Shown here: piece by piece, positions 49,799 through 59,070 of the stretch
Numbering within the stretch: the first letter of the stretch is position 1
Layout: each line of letters starts with the position of its first letter
Assembly: GCA_001771815.1 (NCBI GenBank)
Contig: MEPU01000006.1
Span: 124,001 to 188,000 of the forward strand
DNA from: Bdellovibrionales bacterium RIFCSPHIGHO2_01_FULL_40_29
Lineage (GTDB): Bacteria; Bdellovibrionota; Bdellovibrionia; Bdellovibrionales; Bdellovibrionaceae
DNA length: 64,000 nt
Direction: 5' to 3'
Notes under the pieces: model-generated
Seen by the model: only the letters and a program-made list of their open reading frames with translations
What the model was told of the DNA's origin: nothing
Database searches by the model: none
Translations under genes and position numbers: made by a program

Positions 49799-50353
49799 TT
49801 AAAATGGAATGCCTGCACCCAATTTAAAGTGGATCGCAGGCACTGTTTGCGGATTAAAATTTTTAGAGTTTAAAATTCTGAATTCCGATTCCACCATCAA
49901 ATACTTCAACCGACCAATCAATGACAATGACACTCCATAGACCATCGCTTTATCTGAAGTTGCTGTCGATGGAGTCCCCAATAATTGAGTTGTGACTTTA
50001 CTTTGCGTTGAACCCATCAAGCCATTGACCATCAAATCCACGCTGCGCTGCTGATCTTCTGTGGCCATTCGAAAAATACTGGCACCACCGAATAAGAGAT
50101 CTTCGCGACGATCATTTTCAACGCTGAAGCTGGCATTACCTGTTCGCTCCTCATTTTGACTGGACTCAAAACCCAACCGATACTTTTCAATTTGAATAGC
50201 AAAACCCAATGTCTGGTATTGTACCGTTTCTTTGGCTTGATTTGCAGTTTCTTCATAACGAAACTGCAACTGTAACGGAATCAAATCTACGTGTCTCTGC
50301 GCAAAACCAACTGATGTCAAAAACAGAATTGAAAGAGCAATGTTGATTTTCAT
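49799..50353 (-). CDS. Exported protein, probable outer-membrane barrel
   Basis: No family recognised. The 184-residue product has a signal peptide (ALSILFLTSVGFAQ) and alternating polar/apolar beta strands (LQFRYEETANQ, LGFAIQIEKYRLGFE, YGVSLSLIGRLKYLMVESEFRI) ending in an aromatic-containing strand GAGIPF, typical of an outer-membrane barrel. ATG 50353 overlaps the stop of the upstream lipoprotein gene as ATGA, so they are coupled. Function unknown. Confidence 0.65.
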   Translation of the reverse strand: MKINIALSILFLTSVGFAQRHVDLIPLQLQFRYEETANQAKETVQYQTLGFAIQIEKYRLGFESSQNEERTGNASFSVENDRREDLLFGGASIFRMATEDQQRSVDLMVNGLMGSTQSKVTTQLLGTPSTATSDKAMVYGVSLSLIGRLKYLMVESEFRILNSKNFNPQTVPAIHFKLGAGIPF

Positions 50354-51609
50354 GGCTTCACAAGAGTGAGAGTGTTGTCTTTCAGCTCGCATGAACTGAT
50401 TTCTTGAGGTTTTTCAATCCCGTAATTGAGATACGCGATGGCAAACTGACATTGTTCTAGATTCATTTTCTTTTCATCGACCATCTTATTTATAAAATAA
50501 AAAAACAGATCTCCTGATGAGAGCACTTCATGATCCTCGAGTTTTGCTATTTTCACAGACAGCAACTTGAGATAGCTCACCACGTCTTGCGCCATTTTAA
50601 GTTTAGCTTCAGCTAAGCTTATGCTTTCGCTTTGAGACCTCAGTGTCACCCATTGTTTGAGAAAACGGGCATGAGGAGTTCCGACATGATACGAAAAATC
50701 AATCAAAGCCAATCGCGGCTGTTCTGATATTTGAAGTGCCTCTTCAATGGCATTGTCCATTTTTGCAGGAGTCATGTATTTACCAATAAAGGCCTCTTCC
50801 ATCTCGAGAGCCCTTTGTTTTGAAAATGAAGGCAGCGACCATTTCATAAATTGGGTATCACTTGTATAAAGCCAACCCCAGAAATCAGCTAAACCTTCAT
50901 TGAGACCACGTAAATACACTTCATTCATCAGCATGGATTTTGTAGCACTGAGCTCAGCAGACTGTTCGTCGGAATGGATTGACGTTGCACCAGTCATTAT
51001 TTTTTTACTGGCAATTGCAGTTTTAATAACTAATTTAAAAAACAAAGAATGAAAATGTTCATGCGCAATGATCCCTGCATTCAATGCAATCGGTAAATCC
51101 ATGGAAGTAAAGGGGACAAACATCATCGAGTCTGTATAACCGTCATAGAATGCATTGTTCTTGCGGCCAGTTTCATTTTCAGAAATCCTGGTTTCAAGCC
51201 CCACAGAGCGTGGCCATTGATTTAATCCACCAGCACCCACCGCGGTATCAAGCGCTGCGAGCTGTTGCAAATGATAGTAAATGGAAGCCATTTGAGTGGA
51301 AATCAAATCGGCAGGAATAAAAAATCCACCTGATTTAATAAAATGTGCAACCGGAGATCCCCCAGTCAATTGTGTATCATTTGAACCGGGTGCATAAAAA
51401 AAACGAGCGAAAGCACCTGAGACTTCGCGAAGATTTTCAATTTCAAATAGTTCAACATTTTTTAGGCTGTAGTTCGTCATGCTATCATAAACCGGAATCT
51501 GCACAGTGACTGTGCCCTGGGCCTGTCCGACATCCGACTTTCCTGAACAACCTGTAAAGAAAAGAATCAAAGTCAGAAGTAAAATTGTGCGGATTGAACC
51601 TTCGACCAC
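50350..51609 (-). CDS. Lipoprotein with HExxH metalloprotease-like motif
   Basis: No exact family recognised. The 419-residue product has a lipoprotein signal with Cys21 (LFFTGC), then HEHFH (His183, Glu184, His187), the HExxH zinc motif, and NEGLADFWG (Glu238) about 50 residues later, the position and pattern of a third zinc ligand in gluzincin-type proteases. The rest is helical. GTG at 51609 has GGGGG four bases upstream. A surface or periplasmic zinc protease is plausible, but the fold is not otherwise confirmed. It is coupled to the barrel gene. Confidence 0.76.
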   Translation of the reverse strand: MVEGSIRTILLLTLILFFTGCSGKSDVGQAQGTVTVQIPVYDSMTNYSLKNVELFEIENLREVSGAFARFFYAPGSNDTQLTGGSPVAHFIKSGGFFIPADLISTQMASIYYHLQQLAALDTAVGAGGLNQWPRSVGLETRISENETGRKNNAFYDGYTDSMMFVPFTSMDLPIALNAGIIAHEHFHSLFFKLVIKTAIASKKIMTGATSIHSDEQSAELSATKSMLMNEVYLRGLNEGLADFWGWLYTSDTQFMKWSLPSFSKQRALEMEEAFIGKYMTPAKMDNAIEEALQISEQPRLALIDFSYHVGTPHARFLKQWVTLRSQSESISLAEAKLKMAQDVVSYLKLLSVKIAKLEDHEVLSSGDLFFYFINKMVDEKKMNLEQCQFAIAYLNYGIEKPQEISSCELKDNTLTLVKP

Positions 51610-51698
51610 TTGTCCCCCAATGAACTAATAGCTACAAGCGTTATAATTAGACTATTTCATCGAAAATCTCAATTTTTGCAGGTATTTAAGTTGTACTC

Positions 51699-53951
51699 AT
51701 GGATCTTCTTGAAAGCATTACAAAAAATTTAAATCCCGCTCAGAAAAAAGCCGTCCAAACATTAGACGGTCCTGTACTTATTTTAGCAGGTGCCGGCTCT
51801 GGTAAAACACGGGTCCTGACTTGTCGAATGGCGAATTTAATTGCTCATGGTGCTGCAGCGCCTGACGAAGTTCTTTGTGTGACCTTTACGAATAAGGCTG
51901 CCAAAGAAATGGAACATCGCAGTTTTAAAATTTTACATGAAATCGGAGTTCCGGTAACACGTGATTTGTGGATCAATACATTTCACTCCTTCTGCGTGAG
52001 GATTTTGCGCAAGCATATAGATCTGCTTCACTATAAAAAACCATTTACAATTTATGATTCCGGAGATCAGCTTTCACAAATTAAGCGCGTGATGAATTCA
52101 TTGAATATCAATGACAAAATGTTTCCTGCAAAGAATTTTCAATCCCGCATCAGCAATGCAAAAATGCTTGGACTCAGTCCTGAAATTTTACGCTCTGGCG
52201 GCACTCAGTTGGCCAAGCTGGATCCCAAATCATTGGATGTCTTTGAACGTTATGAAGAAGAAATGAAGCGCGCCAACGCTTTGGATTTTGACGATCTGCT
52301 ACTCAAAACGCATGAACTATTCCGCATGTATCCTGACTTGCTCGAACAGTACCAAAGCAAATTTAAATACATTATGGTTGATGAATATCAAGATACCAAT
52401 CACATACAATATCTATTGGTTCAGCAATTAGCCAAAGCCCATTGCAATTTGTGCGTCGTTGGTGATGAAGATCAATCTATCTACTCTTGGCGCGGCGCTG
52501 ATATTTCAAATATTTTAGATTTTGAAAAAGATTTCCCTGATGCGGTCATTGTCAAACTTGAAGAGAATTACAGATCCTCTGGAAATATCGTCAAAGCCGC
52601 GACAAAATTGATAAGCAACAATACACAAAGAAAAGAAAAAACTCTTTTCACGAGTAACCCCGAAGGGGATCTGATCCAAATTCGTGAAGAGCGAAATGAG
52701 TATGACGAAGCTCGCTTTGTCGCAAAGACCATCCAAAGTATGATCTCATCGGGTCACAACGAATTAAATGATTATGCCATTTTTTATCGAACCAATGCCC
52801 AATCGCGCGTGCTTGAAGAACAATTGCGAACTCTGGCCCTTCCCTATCGTTTGATTGGTGGCATTCGATTTTATGAACGGGCCGAAATCAAAGATGTATT
52901 GGCCTATTTGCGACTCTCCGTAAATTTCAGCGACGATATTGCATTCAAACGCGTGGTCAATGTTCCCGCCAGAGGGTTGGGAAAAACAACAGTCGAGCAA
53001 TTGGAAAGCACCGCCAGCGAACGAAAAGTTTCAATCTTCACGGCAACCAAAGCCCTTATTGAGGAAAAATATTTTAATGCCGGGACAACTTCAAAACTCA
53101 GACGATTTGTTGATCTTGTTGAAGACCTACACAATCAACAACAAGTTTTTAAGCTCTCTGAATTCTATTCTATAGTTTTAGAAAAAACAGAGTATGTTCA
53201 AATGCTGAAAAAAGAAGATACTCCTGAAGCCGAAGCGCGTATGGACAACTTAGAAGAGCTTGATAATGCAATCGATCAGTTTGAAAAAGAGCGCGGAGAA
53301 GATTCAACTTTATCCAATTATTTAGAAGAAATGACCTTGACGACAGGACTTGATGAGGCTGATGCGCGCAATACTTCTGCCATCACGATGATGACCATGC
53401 ATATTTCAAAAGGATTGGAGTATCCGTATGTCTTCATTATTGGCTGTGAGGAAAATTTATTTCCATCAAACCGAGGCGACGAAGAAAGTGCTGAAGATTT
53501 AGAGGAAGAGCGACGTTTAGCCTATGTGGGAATCACTCGTGCGCGCGAAAAATTATGGATGACCCATACAAAAATGCGACGAGTCTGGGGCCAAGAGCAA
53601 ATGAATCCACCGTCGCGCTTTCTGCGCGAGATCCCAAAAGAGCTCACTCACTTTTCAACTGCGGCGCCACAAATGGCATCAACTTCGAGTTTTGCCAATA
53701 AGTATGGTGCTAAAAAAACATACGATGATGTTGATCAAAGAAGCGATTACGACGAGTACTCTCAGGTAACTCGTCAAGTTGGGCGTTCTTCGGGCTACGA
53801 CAAAGGTCAAAAAGTTCGACATCCTACATTTGGTGTCGGATCTATTTTTGGAACCGAAGGCACCGGCGATGATTTGAAAATTAGCGTGCTGTTCCAAGAT
53901 AACACTATAAAGAAATTTGTTGCGAAGTATGCCCGACTCGAGAAACTATAA
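51699..53951 (+). CDS. uvrD: UvrD/PcrA superfamily 1 DNA helicase
   Basis: The 750-residue 3'-5' helicase acts in repair and in clearing replication or transcription blocks. Motifs in order: LNPAQKKAVQTLDGPVLILAGAGSGKT (Q motif and Walker A), TFTNKAAKEM, DEYQDTN (Walker B), GDEDQSIYSWRGA, LEENYRSSG, YRTNAQSRVLE, MTMHISKGLEYPYVFI and RRLAYVGITRAREKLW. The C-terminus has a Gly/Arg-poor linker and the PcrA-type tail KVRHPTFGVGSIFGTEG, a Tudor-like domain that binds RNA polymerase in relatives. Confidence 0.95.
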   Translation: MDLLESITKNLNPAQKKAVQTLDGPVLILAGAGSGKTRVLTCRMANLIAHGAAAPDEVLCVTFTNKAAKEMEHRSFKILHEIGVPVTRDLWINTFHSFCVRILRKHIDLLHYKKPFTIYDSGDQLSQIKRVMNSLNINDKMFPAKNFQSRISNAKMLGLSPEILRSGGTQLAKLDPKSLDVFERYEEEMKRANALDFDDLLLKTHELFRMYPDLLEQYQSKFKYIMVDEYQDTNHIQYLLVQQLAKAHCNLCVVGDEDQSIYSWRGADISNILDFEKDFPDAVIVKLEENYRSSGNIVKAATKLISNNTQRKEKTLFTSNPEGDLIQIREERNEYDEARFVAKTIQSMISSGHNELNDYAIFYRTNAQSRVLEEQLRTLALPYRLIGGIRFYERAEIKDVLAYLRLSVNFSDDIAFKRVVNVPARGLGKTTVEQLESTASERKVSIFTATKALIEEKYFNAGTTSKLRRFVDLVEDLHNQQQVFKLSEFYSIVLEKTEYVQMLKKEDTPEAEARMDNLEELDNAIDQFEKERGEDSTLSNYLEEMTLTTGLDEADARNTSAITMMTMHISKGLEYPYVFIIGCEENLFPSNRGDEESAEDLEEERRLAYVGITRAREKLWMTHTKMRRVWGQEQMNPPSRFLREIPKELTHFSTAAPQMASTSSFANKYGAKKTYDDVDQRSDYDEYSQVTRQVGRSSGYDKGQKVRHPTFGVGSIFGTEGTGDDLKISVLFQDNTIKKFVAKYARLEKL

Positions 53952-53975
53952 GTGTTATTTAATAAAGGGAGTTTT

Positions 53976-54542
53976 ATGAAAAGTCTTATTATGATTTTAA
54001 TTTCAGCCGTTCTTACGGCTCAGGCCCATGCCCAACAAAAAAGACCACCTGCACGAAAGATGGTTGTTCCAACGTATCAAGCACCCATGACTTCGTCTTG
54101 GGCCTCGTTCACTCACGAACTCGATGTCAACCTGTCATCAGGCGAATTCAGATCTTACAAAGTGGGAACTCGTTCGGTTTCTAATTTTGGAATTTTTGCT
54201 ACATATAGCTATGACTTGATGCCTGCAATCCAGGTTGGCGCAGATGTTGGTTTTCAATCTTTAGATTCTGAATCAGCATTCACTTTAGCAGCCACTGGAA
54301 CATATAATTTTGACTCTGATTATTCAGATGCTTTTTTCGTAAAGGCTGGTCTGGGTTTATATCCATTCACAACGACAACAACTAAAAGCGAGTTTGGATT
54401 TTATGCTGGCGCCGGAAAGCGTTTTAAGATCTGGGAGCATGTGAATTACAAGCCAGGTTTATTCATTCGCAAAATCAGCGATGGCGAAGCTGAATTCATC
54501 ATTCAATTTTTCAATATTTCTTTAAATACAGGCAGCTTCTAA
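53976..54542 (+). CDS. Exported beta-barrel-like protein
   Basis: No family recognised. The 188-residue product has a signal peptide (SLIMILISAVLTAQAHAQ), then a barrel-like pattern of alternating strands (FGIFATYSYDLMPAIQVGADVGFQS, FFVKAGLGLYPF, FGFYAGAGKRFKIW) ending IIQFFNISLNTGSF, as in small OmpA/OmpW-type barrels. GGGAG five bases before ATG 53976 decides the start. Its end overlaps the KamA gene by four bases. Function unknown. Confidence 0.66.
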   Translation: MKSLIMILISAVLTAQAHAQQKRPPARKMVVPTYQAPMTSSWASFTHELDVNLSSGEFRSYKVGTRSVSNFGIFATYSYDLMPAIQVGADVGFQSLDSESAFTLAATGTYNFDSDYSDAFFVKAGLGLYPFTTTTTKSEFGFYAGAGKRFKIWEHVNYKPGLFIRKISDGEAEFIIQFFNISLNTGSF

Positions 54543-55747
54543 ATCGTCATTTTTGCTGACTTCAATTGAAGCCATTCGGATTGATATAATTCAAAATCCA
54601 GTGGCTTTATAATTTCTGCTGCCACTGGATTAATATATTCAGCTGGCACACCATCCCAGCCAATATATTCTCGTTTTTCTAACGACACTGATTTTTCAAA
54701 ATTGGGTGTGTAATAAACTTTTCCTCCACCATTCGGTATATCCAGCGCCAGATTTGGCATCGCCAAGCCCGATAAATGCCCCCATAGTTCTTTTTGAATT
54801 TCCAAAGAATCCTCGACAGTCGTTCGCAAATGATCCGTACCTATTGATGGATCGCACTGAAACATATAGTACGGCTTAGCACGCAGATAAAGTAATCGCC
54901 TCGAAAGAGCCTGAACTATTGCCGGATGATTATTAACGCCATTTAAAAGAACCATTTGATTCATGACGGGAATGCCATGATCAACAAAATTCTCGATAGC
55001 TATGGCGGATTCAGCCGTTAATTCACGCGGATGATTAAAATGAGTCATCAAAAAAACAGGCTTTGCTTTTTGTATTATTTTTACCAGATCGCTGGTGATC
55101 CGCATTGGTGCCACGACTGGCATTCGAGTTCCGATTCGGATAATCTCAACGTGATCTATTTTCCGCAGATCCGTCAGCACCCGATCCAACTGCTCATCAG
55201 AAACAGTCAATGGATCACCACCGGACAAAATGACCTCGCGAATACCTGTCGCCTTTTGAATATAATTCAAGGCATTCTCGTAGTCTGATTTCTTAATAAA
55301 AGCCTGATCCGATCCCGTAAAATGTTTTCGCGTGCAATAGCGACAATAAACACTGCAAATATCCGTAATTAAAAAAAGAACGCGATCAGAATAGCGATGA
55401 ATAATTCGTGGAACCGGATTATTCAAAGATTTCTTTTCGCCCAATGGATCCAACATACCCTGTTTGGGATCAAACAGTTCTTTTTCATGAGGAACTAAAA
55501 TTCTTCGAATTGGATCCAGCGGATTGTTCTTTGCTAAACTGGCATAATACGGAGTGGCTCGCACATTAAAAATTTGTCGTCCGCCAGCGTTCTCGCCGAA
55601 TACGCGCTTTTCTGCTGCTGTCAGTTCAAAAAAATCTGCAAACTGCAGTTCATTTTTAAGCGAATGACGCAATTGCCATGACCAATCCGACCAGTCTTGA
55701 ACTGAATAGTGAGTGGGTTTGGGACTGGGAGCAAACGTCAGTTTCAT
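54539..55747 (-). CDS. kamA: KamA-type lysine 2,3-aminomutase (radical SAM)
   Basis: The 402-residue radical SAM and PLP enzyme has the CxxxCxxC cluster motif CSVYCRYC, RKH, then ILSGGDPLTVSD, and the PLP-lysine region DIPNGGGKV (KamA has DxPGGGGK). Lysine 2,3-aminomutase makes beta-lysine; the close relative EpmB acts on elongation factor P with EpmA. No efp or epmA is in the window, so the substrate is open: free lysine for osmolyte or degradation, or EF-P. The length is nearer KamA. Confidence 0.87.
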   Translation of the reverse strand: MKLTFAPSPKPTHYSVQDWSDWSWQLRHSLKNELQFADFFELTAAEKRVFGENAGGRQIFNVRATPYYASLAKNNPLDPIRRILVPHEKELFDPKQGMLDPLGEKKSLNNPVPRIIHRYSDRVLFLITDICSVYCRYCTRKHFTGSDQAFIKKSDYENALNYIQKATGIREVILSGGDPLTVSDEQLDRVLTDLRKIDHVEIIRIGTRMPVVAPMRITSDLVKIIQKAKPVFLMTHFNHPRELTAESAIAIENFVDHGIPVMNQMVLLNGVNNHPAIVQALSRRLLYLRAKPYYMFQCDPSIGTDHLRTTVEDSLEIQKELWGHLSGLAMPNLALDIPNGGGKVYYTPNFEKSVSLEKREYIGWDGVPAEYINPVAAEIIKPLDFELYQSEWLQLKSAKMTI

Positions 55748-56059
55748 CGAGGTAGATTAAAAGAGTTTCAAAACAAGACAAGTAAATTCAAAAAAATGTC
55801 ATTCTGAATCCAAGGTCATTTTATCAAAATAGGGATCACAACTAGTGAATATAACTAAGATATTGCATTTTCTTAAAGTGACACACCAAAAGTTTGACGC
55901 CCATCCTAGTCTGAAACACTTTTTAAAGATCAAAATTATTAATCATTATAAGCACTTACCCAATGTGTCTCAAATCGAAACCCTGGCTTGGTCTGCGCAA
56001 TGTATCCCTATGAATACAAAAATTTGATCGGGAAGATCATGACTAACGGAGGAATCTAT
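55748..56059. other. Intergenic region before the exported coiled-coil gene, no gene seen
   Basis: AT-rich 312-bp gap. It carries the kamA promoter on one side and that of the next gene on the other, but I see no clear promoter, hairpin or RNA gene. A 60-codon frame at 55845 starts with GTG and lacks a ribosome site. CGGAGGA at 56048-56054 serves the ATG at 56060. Confidence 0.6.
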
Positions 56060-57283
56060 ATGAAACAATTCAGCGGTACAAAACACAAGTGGCTCTTATG
56101 CACAGCTCTAGTAATGGCATTGGGTAGCCAATCCTACTACCAAATCGCATCTAACCAAATGAATCAAACTGAATTGGCTTCAACAGCCACAACAACTCCT
56201 GCAGCACCAGCAACTGCTCCAGCTCTAACAACGGAAGCAAAAACGATTAACAAATCAGAAGCTTGCGAAGGTGGATGTGATACAAACGCTCAAGTATTAG
56301 CGGCAGCAATGAAAATCATTGAAGCAGCCAATGCAAACAAAACAGAAAAAATGACACCTGTTGAAACACCAAAAGAGCGCCACGAACGCATAGCTCAAGA
56401 GAGAAAAGAAGCCCGAGAGGAAATCGCTCGCATCAAAAAAGAAAAAGCCGAAGAAAAACGCGAAGCAGCCAGAGCCGCTAAGATTGAACGAAATGAAGCA
56501 TTTACAGCAGAAGCTGCCGACATTGGTGAAGAATGCAGTGGTAATATCGAATGCTCAGTTGGTCGCATGTCGACATTATTGATTGAATACTCTGGCGAAA
56601 AAAACAAAGTGGATACAAGTGTAGTTACCAAAGCTTTTAATGCTCATATTGCCAAAGATTTACGAGCTGCCTTAAGAGATCCAGAGAACAGTCAAAAAGT
56701 TTCAGAGATCATGTACCAATTGAGCGCCGATATCCCATCAGAATATCGTGTGATCAAAGAAAAAGCTGTCGATTTAGTTCGAAATGAAGCCAAAGCTCGA
56801 GCCAATGAAGTTAATAAAAATTTTAAGATGGCTGATACCCTGGCAAAATCAGGACGACCAGCTGAATCCAATCAGTACTTTACTGCAGGTTTGTTGGCTG
56901 CTGATGCCTTCACTTCAGATTCAAAAATGCTTGCTGATGGAATTTCAAGTGGCCTGGAGTCTGCAAACGACACGACAACCATGGAATATGTCCGCCGTGG
57001 GTACTTTCCTGATTTACAAAAGTTAATGGCTGAAATGAGAAATCCATCAAACTTTGACGCTACAAACTTAGGACAATCAACGACGTTTTCCAGCACTCTT
57101 GACACTAAAAAAGAGGACACCACCGTATCTCCAACAACGACAACAACAGTAACAACTCGTGGAAATCGAAATGGTAATGCCACAGTAACAAACACATCCA
57201 TTGGATCAAAATCAAATATCTTGCAAGGAGTCCAATTCGGCTCACCCAGCAAAACACCCCGTGGATCTCGCGGATCCAACTAA
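56060..57283 (+). CDS. Exported protein with charged helical region
   Basis: No family recognised. The 407-residue product has a long N-terminal hydrophobic signal (WLLCTALVMALGSQSYYQI), a Thr/Ala-rich stretch, a single Cys pair (CEGGC), a strongly charged Glu/Lys/Arg helix (about residues 95-150, coiled coil) and a C-terminal half with little order ending in a Thr/Gly/Asn-rich tail. CGGAGGA six bases before ATG fixes the start over an earlier in-frame site. A strong terminator follows 28 bases after the stop. Probably periplasmic or surface-located; function unknown. Confidence 0.7.
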   Translation: MKQFSGTKHKWLLCTALVMALGSQSYYQIASNQMNQTELASTATTTPAAPATAPALTTEAKTINKSEACEGGCDTNAQVLAAAMKIIEAANANKTEKMTPVETPKERHERIAQERKEAREEIARIKKEKAEEKREAARAAKIERNEAFTAEAADIGEECSGNIECSVGRMSTLLIEYSGEKNKVDTSVVTKAFNAHIAKDLRAALRDPENSQKVSEIMYQLSADIPSEYRVIKEKAVDLVRNEAKARANEVNKNFKMADTLAKSGRPAESNQYFTAGLLAADAFTSDSKMLADGISSGLESANDTTTMEYVRRGYFPDLQKLMAEMRNPSNFDATNLGQSTTFSSTLDTKKEDTTVSPTTTTTVTTRGNRNGNATVTNTSIGSKSNILQGVQFGSPSKTPRGSRGSN

Positions 57284-57310
57284 AAAAACAAACCTCCAAT
57301 AAGTACTCCG

Positions 57311-57338
57311 ACCAGCTCAAGCCGAGCTGGTTTTTTTT
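57311..57338 (+). terminator. Rho-independent terminator
   Basis: ACCAGCTC (57311-57318) pairs with GAGCTGGT (57324-57331) around a five-base loop, followed by eight T. It ends the exported coiled-coil gene. Confidence 0.93.
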
Positions 57339-57362
57339 GTTTTCTAACAAACCAACTCCTTG

Positions 57363-57534
57363 AAAAAGAAAATAGCCCCTTCTGCGCTTAAAACGAGTTC
57401 GGGAAGGGTGAAATATAAATCCCATAATTCAAACAAGCGAAAATACTTCGTATTTCCGAACTCATCATGGGATTTATATTTCACCCTTCCCGCATGTTTG
57501 AGGCTTTAAGTGCAGAAGGGGCTATTTTCTTTTT
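57363..57534. repeat. 172-nt nested inverted repeat
   Basis: Outer arms of 23 bp match perfectly (57363-57385 with 57512-57534); a G-T wobble and six more pairs extend them (57387-57392 with 57505-57510). After an internal loop the inner arms of 26 bp match perfectly (57400-57425 with 57467-57492). The apical 41 bases hold a third hairpin (57438-57446 with 57450-57458, one mismatch). The outer ends are A-rich on the left and T-rich on the right. No coding frame is credible. It sits between two convergent terminators, so it may be an untranscribed element (mobile repeat, MITE relic) or a very long bidirectional terminator or RNA. Confidence 0.9.
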
Positions 57535-57560
57535 TAAAAGATACTGTGTTTGAAGAAGAC

Positions 57561-57593
57561 AAAAAAAATCCGGAGAGGGTTTCCCCTCTCCGG
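57561..57593 (-). terminator. Rho-independent terminator of the DUF507-groES-barrel operon
   Basis: CCGGAGAGGG (57570-57579) pairs with CCCTCTCCGG (57584-57593) around a four-base loop. On the minus strand eight T follow (A at 57561-57568 on plus). It stops transcription coming from the barrel gene. Confidence 0.93.
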
Positions 57594-57665
57594 CCCTGCT
57601 CACCACCGACAAACTGTCTTCGAGCTGAATTCTAAGATGTCGTACTAACTGCAATCACGTTGTAA

Positions 57666-59057
57666 TCAAAAGGTGATGGCGGCTTTAGTTGTAAATCCAT
57701 AGTTGAGTTTGTTTTCCAAATCAGAGACTCCGTCTTTCCACGCCTGACCAGGTAACAAAACACCGAGCTGATTCGACCATATGACTCGCTCACGAGGTTT
57801 ATAAATCAACTCCATGTCTAATTCTGTCCCCAAGTCTTTTGAAAAGTCTACTGAATTAGTTGGGTTCACCATCAACTGACCATAAACCAACGTCGACTTG
57901 ATATCGATTTTTTCATCCCATTGATATTTCACTGATGGCGCTAAGTAAACAACGTTACCGATTGATTCATCATCCGCAGAATTTCCAACATTCAATGTTG
58001 AATCTGTATGAGTGATTCCTGTTGTTAAGAAATCACGTGCTCCCATACGATGATTGAAAAGCAACATGGCCACATCATAATTTCGATCGAACTGATAGCC
58101 TTCTAATGTATTTGGAGTTGTTGGATCATCGCCGCTGGCAACACCGAATTTTGCTCCATATTCCCATTTGCCGTCTGTTGGTAAAAGCATTTCTGCAGCA
58201 ACGGCATAAGAATTAAATTTAATAGGAATTCCCCCAGTCAAGTATCCTGTATCACCCGTTAAAAAACTGGCTTCTAATTTAAACTGAAAAGTCTGCCAAG
58301 AACGACCGAAAAACAAATTGATCGTTTGAGTTGCCCATCCACTGTCCAGCACAGCACCCGCTAATGGAGGTAATGGTGTTGGCGCCGTCAAAGCATCATT
58401 GGATTCCACACTGCCTCTGCGCGTTTGATGAAAAAGTCCAGCTTTAGCGCCGATGTCTTTGTTGTCGTACTCAAAAACAAAGATTTGATCCGCCATAGTC
58501 ACCCCTTGGCCAAAATCTTTCTGAGAGACACGTGCAAAAATAGGCATAAATGAAATATTGTCGATAATAAACTTATACCCAACCATATCACTTGTATCAT
58601 ACCAGTGTGCAAATGGATCCAATCCTGCATTATGAGTTATACCCATACCAAATTCAATCGGAGCGCGACCGGCAACAAGCGAACCAAATTCATGATTCAC
58701 ATTCAGATACAATTGACTCACACGCAGCAAACTGGCTTCCTGAGATTCAGATGTCACATTTGGTGCGCTTGGGCTTAGACCACCACCAACAACGGCACCC
58801 AATTGCGAATTTTTATAAGCGGAATGAGTATTAGAAAAAATATCAAATCGCCCAACAATATTGATTCCATCAGAAGCTAAAATTTTTGGCTGTAAATACA
58901 AAAAATTCAAACCATACGCTTTACGCTCTTTGGAATCCGCAAGAGATGGTCGATCTATTTCGTTGTACTCAATCCGATATCCACCGGTCCAATCAATGGA
59001 CATTGCCATTGCATTTGAAGTTGCCAATACAATTCCAAGTATTAAATTTTTATTCAT
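57666..59057 (-). CDS. Outer-membrane porin-like barrel (alginate-export-like)
   Basis: The 463-residue product has a signal peptide (NLILGIVLATSNAMA), then the sequence MSIDWTGGYRIEYNEIDRP and FLYLQPKILASDGINIVGRFDIFSN, like the opening strands of alginate-export/porin proteins, and regularly spaced amphipathic strands to the end, TTKAAITF. The last residue is Phe, as in outer-membrane proteins. AAGGA lies six or seven bases before ATG 59057. It follows the groES-like gene by 13 bp and ends at the terminator. Transported substrate unknown. Confidence 0.72.
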   Translation of the reverse strand: MNKNLILGIVLATSNAMAMSIDWTGGYRIEYNEIDRPSLADSKERKAYGLNFLYLQPKILASDGINIVGRFDIFSNTHSAYKNSQLGAVVGGGLSPSAPNVTSESQEASLLRVSQLYLNVNHEFGSLVAGRAPIEFGMGITHNAGLDPFAHWYDTSDMVGYKFIIDNISFMPIFARVSQKDFGQGVTMADQIFVFEYDNKDIGAKAGLFHQTRRGSVESNDALTAPTPLPPLAGAVLDSGWATQTINLFFGRSWQTFQFKLEASFLTGDTGYLTGGIPIKFNSYAVAAEMLLPTDGKWEYGAKFGVASGDDPTTPNTLEGYQFDRNYDVAMLLFNHRMGARDFLTTGITHTDSTLNVGNSADDESIGNVVYLAPSVKYQWDEKIDIKSTLVYGQLMVNPTNSVDFSKDLGTELDMELIYKPRERVIWSNQLGVLLPGQAWKDGVSDLENKLNYGFTTKAAITF

Positions 59058-59070
59058 AAATTTTCCTTCT

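Noticed and set aside
55845-56027. 60-codon frame with GTG start between kamA and the exported gene
   Set aside because: No ribosome site, no family, no coding-like bias.
57363-57534. Integron attC site or retron msr/msd as an explanation for the palindrome
   Set aside because: No integrase, no core GTTRRRY ends, and no reverse transcriptase gene nearby.
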